Source: a virus
Strand: one strand, 5' to 3'
IMG/VR virus record: IMGVR_UViG_3300009151_000143
Span: 1 to 41,094 of that record
DNA length: 41,094 bases
Position 1 is the stretch's first letter; each line of letters opens with the position of its first letter. This document shows, piece after piece, positions 7,708-19,700 of the stretch. Position numbers and translations under genes: made by a program. The notes under the pieces were generated by a model. That model did not search any database and was not told the origin of the DNA. It was given only the letters and a program-made list of their open reading frames with translations.

Positions 7708-10700
7708 TGGCAAAAGTACGCAGTGTAGATTTTCTTCCTGAAATATTTCAAACTGATGCCAACAAACAATTCTTGGCAGCCACATTGGATCAGTTAATAC
7801 AAGAGCCCAGTTTTAAAAAGACTCAAGGTTTCATTGGTCGTACAGTTGGTCCGGGAATTAACCCTAATGACAAATATGTAATTGAGCCTACTGCCACTAG
7901 AGCCAATTATCAACTTGAGCCTGGTGTGGTCAGTTTGGTACCAGAAACCGACACTATTAAAAACGCCATCACCTATCCTGGACTCAATGATGCAATAGGA
8001 TTTCAGGGTGGTATCAGTAGTCGACCCGACTTGTTGTATTCTAGCGATTACTATTCCTGGGATCCGTTTGTTGATTTTGATACATTTGTAAACTTTAGCC
8101 AGTATTTTTGGTTGCCCGACGGTCCGGCAGTAGTTGATGTATCGGCTACAGAAATTTCAACGACCGACAACTTTGTGGTCAATAGAGAGAACGGTGTTTA
8201 TACTTTTTCTGGCGTAGACGGAGAGAACCCCGCAATTGAATTAATACGTGGCGGAAGTTACACATTTCAGGTAGCACAAAATCAAAAAGAAACAGTAAAT
8301 TATCGAGTACAAAATTTGGGGATTTCGGCCTATGTAATAGATGGTCAATCAAACCCTGCACTAACTTTAGCCCGTGGAAATACCTATGTGTTTAATCTAA
8401 CACTTGGTGGCGTATTCCCTTTTTGGATTAAAACAGCACCAGTAACCGGTCAAGGACAAACTTATAATTCAGGAGTGACCCGCAACGGTGCTGCCACCGG
8501 ACTGATAACATTTGTTGTGCCACAAGATGCTCCAGACACATTGTATTATGCCAGCGAAAATCAACAAAACATGCAAGGTGTGTTAAACATTGTCAATAAC
8601 ACACCCGGTACAGGTCCAGGGTTTTGGATACAAACTGCACCCGGTGTCGGTGGTGATTTACCTTTTGCGCCTAATATAAGCAGTAGAGATGTGGTGGGAG
8701 TAACCAACAATGGTGAAGATCTAGGCACGGTGGTATTCAACGTGCCACAAAAAACTGCACAAAATTTTTATTATAATTTAACCAGTATCGGCACAATAGA
8801 TATAGTGACATCAATGAATTATGATGACATTAATGGGCAACCCTTGGTTGATTTTATTATTGCTACAGGTGGTATTGACGGCACAACAAACCTCAACACT
8901 CGTACTTTGGTGTTTGTTGACCAGCCAGAATATGTAAACAAGTATCAAATTACATACAACACAGTTGATGGGATAGATTATTTGCAAGTAAGTGAAATTG
9001 CTACCATTAACACTTTAGAAAAATTTACTATTTTATTTGGTATCACCTACAGTAACACCCAATGGTACAAAACTCCAGACAATAAAATTCAGCAAATTCC
9101 TTTGTTGACTGCGGCTCAAGATACCTTGTACTACCAAGATGGCACTGATCCAGAAATATTTGGCATAATCAAATTGTCAGAATCTACAAGTGCTGTGATA
9201 TTAGACATAGATCAAATTATTGGCAAGAAAAATTATATTAGCCCCAATGGTGTAGCGTTTACTAATGGACTAAAAGTAAAATTTACCGGAGAAGTAACCC
9301 CGATTAGTTATAAATCGGGCACAACAACTTTAGTATGCACTCAAACTGCAGCCGGTACAAATTATATTACATCATCTGGAGCCAAGGACTTGTATGTAGG
9401 CCAAGAAATTTTATTTTTGTCTCCTACGCTGGGCGGTATTACCGTTGGACAAACTTATTATGTTAGAACAATTTCGGCTAATAAACAAAAATTTACCATA
9501 AGTGAAACAAAAAATGGTATAGTAGTAACATTAGAGTTGGGTACTGGTACTATGAACGCGATTGCTATTAGTGATCATGAATATTACGTGAGTGGAGTTG
9601 GTACAGCAATTGAGTTGTTACCTGTAGATAATTTTACTATTTACGAACCCTATGCTGAAGACTCGGCTACTCAAACATTTTCTCCCACCAAAACGGATTA
9701 TTTGACCATCAGTCGTGCTAGTAAAGATTTAAATGCATGGACTAGAAGTAATCGTTGGTTTCATATTGATGTAATCAATGCCACGGCTGAATACAATAAA
9801 ACCAGTGTTAATTTTGACAACAACTATAGAGCCAAACGACCCATCATACAATTCCGCTCAGGCATAAGATTATGGGACATGGGTACAGAAGGCAAGGCCC
9901 CTGTAGATATCATAGATCTAACACAAACTGATGCATTTAGCAATGTTGAAGGCTCTACTAGTTACACAGTTGATGGGTATACATTTGTTGAAGGTTCACG
10001 AGTTATTTTTGCTGTTGACGAAGACGAAAATGTACGCAACAAAATTTATATAGTAAATTTTGCTACTCCAGACACAGTTGAACCATTGATAGCACAACCA
10101 ATCATAATATTAACTCAAGCAGATGATGGTGCAGTAGAAATTGATCAATGCACAGTATGTATTAACGGAAATACTTTAGCTGGACTTACTTTTTGGTATG
10201 ATGGTATTGAATGGATTCAAGCACAGCAAAAAACTAACGTTCAACAAGCACCACTTTTTAATGTTTATGATAGAGATAACATCAGCTTTGGTAATCAAAT
10301 AAAATATCCGTCTAGTAATTTTACAGGTTCAAAACTGTTTAGTTATGCAGTCGGTGATACTACTATACTTGATCCTATACTACAACTGCCATTACAATAT
10401 TTAAACATCAACAACGTTGGTGACATTGTATTTGATAACAATTTATATGTTGATACGTTTATCTATGTGGTAGACAATGTTAGCGTAACACAAGATATCA
10501 GCTCTGGAGCAGTACAACAATATGCAGGTCGCACAGCCTATAAAAAATTAATTGGGTGGCAAAGTGCAGTTGTGCCACAACAAATATATCAGCAATTTAA
10601 ATTTACATATACTGGTGCCACACTCAAGCTAGACGTTGAAGTTAATGCACAATCTTCTATTGCAGTTCCTGTAATTAAAATATATATAGGTAGTATATTT

Positions 10701-13700
10701 TTAGACCCTGGCCTATATACGTATACCGTTGGAACTGACAGTACTGTAATAACACTTACAAATACATACCTACCAACAGATGTGATCGAAGTGGCAGCTT
10801 TAAGCAGCCAACCTAGTAAAGTAGGATTCTACCAAGTTCCTGACAATTTACAAAGTAATCCACTTAATGCAAACAGTCCTGCATTTACTTTGGGAACAAT
10901 TCGCACACACTACGAAAGTATCTGTCAAAACTTAATCACATTAACAGGCAAAATTAACGGCTCTAACAACACTAGAGATCTTGGCAATATTATTCCTTAT
11001 GGGTTAACTATATTACAACAAAGCTCTCCGTTGACATTGGCTGGATATTTCATGAGATCGCCAGATTTTAATATTTTTGCTAGTTTGCAATACAACAGTC
11101 GCGAATACATCAAGTACAAAGCCAAAATGTTAGATGCAGTATTGACCCAAGAAAATATTGCATTTAAAAACACAGCCAACATTCTTGACACAGCAATACA
11201 AGATATTACGTTTGGCAAAGTAGATACACAGCCATTTTATTGGAGTGATATGTTGCCTACTGGAGTAATATTTGCCAGCAACAACTACACTGTAGGTTAC
11301 ACCACACAACCCACTTTTGACACTGTACAAGTTTATGATTTTAAATCAGCAAACTATCTTGGACTTTGTGTTTATTTAAATGATATACTATTGGAAAGAG
11401 GCCGTGATTACACAGTATCGACTAATCCCACACTGACTATTTTGGTTACGCTTAACATTGGAGATGTGGTCACTATCAACGAATACAATGCCACCTATGG
11501 CAGCTTTGTTCCGAATACTCCCACAAAGTTGGGATTATACCCAGCATTTCGGCCAGCTATAGTTTCTAGGGTTGTCAGCAACGGTGTTACAGAGTTTATA
11601 CAAGGACATGATGGAAGTTTAACTCCTTTGTTTGGAGACATACGCGATGCAGTACTATTAGAATTTGAAACTAGAATTTACAGTAACTTGAAGTTGGATG
11701 ACAATCCTGTGCCAATGACTTTGGTTGATGTACTCCCTGGTGAATTTCGAGACACCGGTTATACCTATGAGCAAATCAACAATATTTTTGCCGGAGATTT
11801 TTTGAGTTATTGCGGATGGAACAAACTAGATTATAAACAACAAGACTACTCTGCCACCAATGAATTTACCTGGAACTACAGCAATGTAAATGGTCGACTT
11901 GACAATCAACCACTATTGGGTGCCTGGCGTGGAATTTATAGATATTATTATGACACCGAACAACCTAGTTACACTCCTTGGGAAATGCTGGGATTTGCTG
12001 TTGAACCAGATTGGTGGGAAAACACCTATGGCCCAGCACCGTATACTGCTGACAACATGAACTTGTGGGATGACCTAGAAGCAGGTTATGTGGCTGATCC
12101 TATAGCACCATATTACAAATCTAATTATGCAAGACCTGGGCTAACAACAGTTATACCAACTGGGTCTGAGGGCGAATTATTAAGTCCGTTAAACAGCGTA
12201 GCTGGAACGGCACCGCTCAATTATAGTCTTGGCGCCAAATTTAACAAAAGCTGGGCACTAGGTGATGGCGGGCCGGTTGAAGCATCGTGGTGGAACAGTT
12301 CTGCGTATGCATTTTCTGTAATGCATGTGTTGGCAGTCACAAGACCTGCAAAGTTCTTTGCCTTGTTTGCTGATAGAGATTTGTACAAATTTGATACAGA
12401 TTATGATCAATATCTTTACAATCAACGTTATAGATTAAATGCCAACAATATTGAAGTGTATGGCAACGGAATTAGCAAAGCCAGTTACATTGATTGGATT
12501 GTGGATTTTAACAGACAAATTGGCATTGATAGCACAGCAATACTCACAGCTGATCTTGACAACCTTGATGTGAGATTATGTTACCGTATGGCCAGCTATT
12601 CAGACAAACAATATATCAAAGTTTTTACTGAAAAATCCAGTCCCAATTCAACAAACACAACATTAATGATTCCAGACGAAAGTTACGATATTGTATTGTA
12701 CAAAAACCAGCCATTTGATAGCATAAGATATAGTGCTGTGGCTGTACAAAAAGTCTCAGGTGGATATGCAGTATTTGGATACGGGACTACTCAAGCCTAT
12801 TTTGAAATACTACAAAGCCAGGCTGTGGGCAGATTGCAAGAATATAGTGCTGGCGGTATAACTGTCAGGGTACCAACTTTCTACACCGATACAGTGGTAC
12901 AAGTGCCTTATGGATTTGTATTCAGTAATGAAACTGCGGTAAGTGATTTTTTATTGAGCTATAACAAATTATTAGAAACACAAGGCCTAACCTTTACTGA
13001 CCGAGCAAATGGTTATATGTTGGACTGGCCTAGGATGGTTGACGAATTTTTATACTGGAGTCAGCAAGGCTGGAATACAGACGCTATTATCAATTTGAAT
13101 CCTTTGGCCGGTGGGCTTACAGTTACTCGAGCAGGCGCAATTGTAGACAATATAACCACTGAAACTACAGAAAATTTATTGTTAGATCAAAATTCAAGAG
13201 AATTGCCTACTCGTACGCTAAACATTATAAGAACTAATAACACATTTACAATTCAACCGCTGACTACGCAAAACATTAGTTTTATAGATTTAAGATTTAC
13301 TAACTATGAACATATGATTGTGCTGAGCAATAAAAGTGCTTTTGGAGATTTAATATATGATCCTACAACCGGTGCTAGACAAAATCGACTGAATCTTGTA
13401 GCAGTGACTACTGCTGATTGGAACGGTACGATTGACACTCCAGGATTTATTTTAAATCAAAACAATGTAGAAGAATGGACTGGGCTAAGAACATATAGTA
13501 AAGGTGAACTAGTCAAATATAAAAATGTTTATTGGTCTGCATTAAAAATTGTACAGCCTGGCGTAAAGTTTAATTTTGACGACTGGACACAAAGTAATTA
13601 TACTCAAACTGAAATTGGATTGTTACCTAATATTGCCAACAAAGCCAACCAGTTAGTCAACAGCTATAATATTAATACAGCCAATATTGAGCTTGACAAC

Positions 13701-16700
13701 GATCTGTTGAGTTATGGATTAATAGGATTTAAACCTAGACAATACATGGCTGCCTTGAATTTAGACGACGTCAGTCAGGTAAATGTTTACAAACAATTTC
13801 TTGACACCAAGGGTACTATACTCAGCGCCGAGTTATTTAAATCAGCTAACCTCAGTAAAGAAGCCGCTGACTATACTATCTACGAAAACTGGGCGGTACA
13901 ACGAGCAATTTATGGGGCCAACGCCAATCGAAGTTTCTTTGAATTGCGTTTAGACCGAGCCTTGTTGAGTTCTAATCCTAGTCTTGTTCAAGTTATAGTA
14001 CCGGGCCAAGAAAGCTTGGCTGACCAAACAATATTTTTAAGCGATGTTTGGAAACAAAGTTATAAACTTACCAGCCCAAACATTTTACCAACCACAACCG
14101 AATTACCTACTGATACTGGATTACCCACAGCAGGCTATGTAAATGTTAATGATGCCGACATAAAAGTTTTTGATATTTCAAACAATTCTAGTTTGAATGC
14201 CAATATTGATTCTATTGAAGTTGGTACAAGTATATGGGTCGCTAAAATTAATAATTACGATTGGAACATATATCGTGCGCAAGCGGTACCTGGACAAATA
14301 CAACACGTATGTGACAATTTAAATGGTACCAGCCGAGTAATTTTTAGCGGTAATCACGGATTGGTTGCTGGCAATAAATTAATCATTAAGTTTTTTGACG
14401 TAGAAATTAACGGTGTTTATCAAGTGCTGTCGGTTTTAGATTTAACTACAGTAAACATTGCTTTTGCATTTTCTCCAACCAGCAGAAGAACAGTTGCAAA
14501 TGGTACTGGCATAGGATTAACATTACAAACTATGCGGGTAAGTCAGGCCAGCGATGTTGTTAATTTGCCTTATGCAAACGACATCTTGCCAGGTGCCAGA
14601 GTATGGATTGATAATAACGGTGACGGTTTATGGGAAGTGTTGGAAAAGAACACAGTATTTTCCAGTGTCGTTTCATTAGAACCACAAATTCTTGCGCCAA
14701 ATGAACAATATGGCGCCAGTGTAGCACAAGGTCGTAATCAAGCGGCATTGCTAGTTGGTAGCCCAAACTACAATAGTAGTCATGGCGGGGTGTATGTTTA
14801 TGTACCCGGCTATGATGGTCAATATATTTCACCACTAGAGGGCGAAGATGCTATTCTGTCTTTGTCTGATCCTGTGCAAGACATGGGAGATCGAGGATTT
14901 GGCAATGCTATAGATTTTGGTAATCGTACATGGGCAGTGGCCGGTGCATCAGCAAGCCTTAGCGGAAGCCCAACAGGAAATATTGCCAACACTGGATCTG
15001 CCTGTGTAGTGTATCGTGACCCTGTGCTAGGCGGCAACGGATCAACACCGTACACCACATGGCAATTGCTCAACCCATTGGGCGGTGGGTATACAGGCGC
15101 AGAGTTTGGCTATTCAGTTGCTATGAGTTTAGATGAACGCTGGATGTATATTGGTGCGCCGGGCTACAACTCAGGTGTAGGCACAGTGTATGCATATGGT
15201 TATGTTGACTGGCAAGAGCAAAGTACCAGTGCTGTAGCTGATGGAGCCACAACTACATATACTATCAACAATGCGATACAAATTAACGATGCCTGGCAAG
15301 TACAAGTAACCGTAAACACTGTGGTACAGACTCCGGGAGTTGATTTTACAGTAGCAGGTGATTTTAGCACAGTAACTTTTACAACACCTCCTGCCAATGG
15401 ATTATTGATCAAGTTTGCTCGCTGGGACTCGTTCCAGTTACCGTTGCTGACTGCCACTTTTGACTTGGCCCACGGTATTGATGACCAAGGTCGAAAAGTA
15501 GGATTGTTCAATGTCAAAGCTAATAATATAGATTCATTCTCAGTCAAAGTTAATACTGTATTATGGAGACCCAACATTGACTATACACTCAGTGGAACCA
15601 CACTTACTTTTGTTACAACGTTAGGCCCCGGCGATTATGCTGTGGTAAGTTCCAAAGGGTATTACACACTCTCGGCAACACTTAATCCAGTGACATACGG
15701 AATAACTAGCGGACTTCGTGTGGGCCAATCAGTATCTTGTAGTACTGACGGACGACAAGTTATTATTGGTGCTTCTAATTCAACTGTTAGTAGCAAAACC
15801 GAAGCCGGAGAGGTCTTTGTATTCAATCGCAATGTACAAAAATTTGTCAAGAATGACGATTCAACTAACGCATACACTGTACTTGGTACAATATCTGGAC
15901 CGATCAGTGTACTGGTCAACAATCAATTCTTGATCAATCAAACCAATAGTGTTATTAGCACAAGTGATGCATCAAATTCATTCACAGTGTATGGCAATAC
16001 CGTTACCATTTATAAAACTTTAAATGTTGGTGATATTATTGAAATTGAAACCAATTACTTCCCCCAACCACAGGTAGTGACACAAAATACTGTGGCCGAA
16101 TTTTGTAATTTTGGTTCTGCATTGGATATGTGCTCTAATGATTGTAGCATATATGTAGGAGAGCCACAAAGCAGCCAACAAATTTTCAAAGGTGGAGTTG
16201 TTGAACGATTTGTAAATCAAAGTCGCATTTATGGAACAATTACCGCAACTGTGGCTAACCCTACGTTGATTGCAGGCGACACTATTAGCATCAACAATTT
16301 TGAAGTTGAAGTTCCTGCCAGTAACCCAACGGTACAAGGCTTAGCTGATCAAATTAACGGCATTCCGGTTGGTTCACAAACTGGTGTTCCTAATGTTTTG
16401 GCTACAGTAAGTGCCTCGGGATATCTTACTCTTTCAGTAAAAAATCCCGACGCTACATCACCGTTTAACAAATTACAAGTGGCACCCGGCGCAGTCTCAT
16501 ACGGAAATGGTGTATTTTCTTTGTTAGGACTTAACAACTTTGTGTGGACCCAGACTATTGAAAGCCCATACCCTGTGGAATATGCTGGCTTTGGTAGCAG
16601 TTTGAATATCGATGATTCTGCTGTGAATCTTGTGGTAGGATGCCCCAAAGGATCACTATATCTTATAACAATATTTGATGATGGCACTACTTTCTTTGAC

Positions 16701-19700
16701 GCTGGCACTACTATATTCTTCTCATTGTTTATACAAAGCGGAGCGGTTTACACATATGATTATTTGCCAAGCTCGACCTCAACACTTTCAAATCCAGGAA
16801 AGTTTGTGTTTGGACAACAAGTAAACAACACCGATGTGGCTCCGTATGATGCTTATGGCACCGCAGTTAATTACACATCTGGTTTCCTTGTGGCCGGTGC
16901 ACCTAAAAATGATGCGGGTGATAGTAGTCTAAATTATGGCGCAGTTTTTGTATTTGAAAATTCAAATAAAGCACCTGCCTGGGGTATCAAACAAATTCAA
17001 CAGCCCACAGTTGATGTGAGATTGTTGAATAGTGTATTCTTGTATGATAAAATTACAGGGGCAAAGACTGAATTTTTAGATTTTATTAATCCTTTACAGG
17101 GCAAGATTCTTGGCGCCGCCAAACAAAACATTAATTATATTGGCGCAATTGATCCCGCTTCTTATAATATTGGATCAAACAATATTCGGGGTACCACTTG
17201 GTTTGCAGATCATGTGGGCGAAGTCTGGTGGGACACTAGTACAGTTAGATTTATTGATCCCAATCAAGATAATATCACATACGCCAGTCGTCGATGGGCA
17301 CAATTATTTCCTGGAAGTGTAGTTGATGTATATCAGTGGGTAGTAAGTTCCACACCCCCATCAAATTATACTGGTGAAGGTACACCATACAGTACTTTAT
17401 CGTATACTCTGAATACTCGATTGACCAAAGATGGTACATTTGCTACAGAATATTATTTCTGGGTAAGAGACATCACAGTGACTTCTACCAAGGTCAACAA
17501 AACATTGCCAATCAGTACAATAGCATCTTATATTACAGATCCTAAAGCCAGCGGTATTCCTTACATGGCACCAATCAATTCTAGTACAATTGCTCTTTAC
17601 AATAGTGCCAATTATATTGCGGCCAGTGATACTGTCGTTAGCATTGAATTTGATCGCGAATTGACCGACGATAATGTTCACGTGGAATACGAATTGTTCC
17701 CACAAGATAATCCCGACGGAATACTTAGCGATAATTTATATCTTAAATCTCAGGACAGCTTTTGTGGGGTTGACTCATTTGGTAACAAAGTTCCTGATCC
17801 TAAATTAACTCCAGCTGACCGTTATGGTGCATTATTTAGACCACGACAAAGTACTTTTGTAGATCGGTTTGAGGCATTACGAAATTATCTCACAAGAGCC
17901 AATAAAATATTAGCACAATATCCTATAACTGAAATTCGAACCTTTCAGTTGTTAGGCGCAAGTGAGCCCGAGCCGCCACAAACAGAAATTATTGACGGTA
18001 ATACAATCACAAATTGGAATTTACAAGTTGATAATTTAGAAATTCTTGGATTTCAAAATATTTACTCTGTGCCCCTAGGATACAAATATCTTGTTAACAC
18101 AGACAGCAGTCAACGTGGTCTATGGACAATTTACACAGTTGAAACAAGCGATGTTGTAGTTGGCGAAAGAATATTAAAATTAACACAAGTTCAAGGATAT
18201 AATACACCTGCATACTGGAGTTATATTGATTGGGTTAAACCCGGGTATAATGCTGGAGTTAAGATTTTAACCAAAGTTCCTGCATATTCAGCACTAGCAA
18301 CCCTTTCTGTTCCGGTTGGCAGCAGTGTTGAGGTCATCGCTAATGCTCAGGGTCAGTATGAAATTTATTTGTTGACTGATATTGGGTGGGAACGAGTAGT
18401 ACTACAAAACGGAACAGTAGAAATTTCAGCCGAAATATGGGATTACCAACTTGGCAGATTTGGATTTGATATTGAAGTGTTTGACGCACAATATTTTGAT
18501 CAAGAACCCACAACAGAAACACGTTATATTATTCGTGCCCTCAATGAAGAAATATTAATTGATGAATTAGCAATTGAACGTAATCGTCTCATAACACTGA
18601 TGTTTAATTTTGTATTGAGCGAATTCTCGGCTCCAGAGTGGCTGGTTAAAACTAGTTTAATTGACGTTAATCACAGGATTCGTCAATTAATACCTTATCA
18701 AAATTATGTTCGCGACAATCAAGAATTTGTATTAGATTATATTAAAGAAGTTAAGCCTTATCACGTTACCATACGAGAATTTAATTTGCAATATGATGGA
18801 TTTGGCAAATTTTTTGGAGATATGAATGACTTTGACTTGCCGGCATATTATAATACCTCTTTGATAACTCCCAAGTACACTAGCCCAATTTTGTTGCCAT
18901 ATGCACAAAGTGATGCATTTAATTCGGCCCTGACTACAGAAAGTAATGTACCGTCGATTAGTACATTGTGGAGTGATTGGCCTTATAATCAATGGTATAA
19001 CAATTATCTGCTAAAAGTAACATCGGTCACGGTTATTACTAGTGGTTCTGGATATACCAACGCTCCGACTGTTGTGTTTACTGGTGATGCAGTAGTTCCA
19101 GCAACAGGTGTAGCAATAATCAACAGCTTTGGACAAGTTGCTAGTGTTGTGATAACAGACGGTGGTTCTGGATATTCTGCAACCCCTACTGTGACATTTT
19201 CGGGCGGCAATGGAGTTGGTGTTGTTGCCACTGGATATACTGTGATGAATTACGATGTGGTTACTAGCACTTATACTGGATTGGTAAGAAGTATTAAAAC
19301 TACTATCAAGTATGATAGATTCCAATATTTCTCTGATGTACAAGACTGGAACGAGTCTGGCACCTATCGAGATGGCACATTAGTAAGGTATGACAATCGG
19401 GTATGGAAAGCATCAAGCCTGGACTCAACAGCAGTAGTTGGACCTAATTTTAATCTTGAAGATTGGAAATTAGTTCCAGCTCGTGAATTGTCTGGCATTG
19501 ACCGAACACAAGGATATTATGTTCCCGGTGTGAACGAACCGGGCATGGATTTGCCACTATTAATTGATGGCATTGCCTATCCTGGAGTCCAGGTATACGG
19601 GAATTATTTCCTTGGTGATCCAACGGCTACGGATGCAATTTATCAAAGCGAATTTACTGATGCTACATTAGGTAAACTGCCATCGGACATCAATGTTGAT

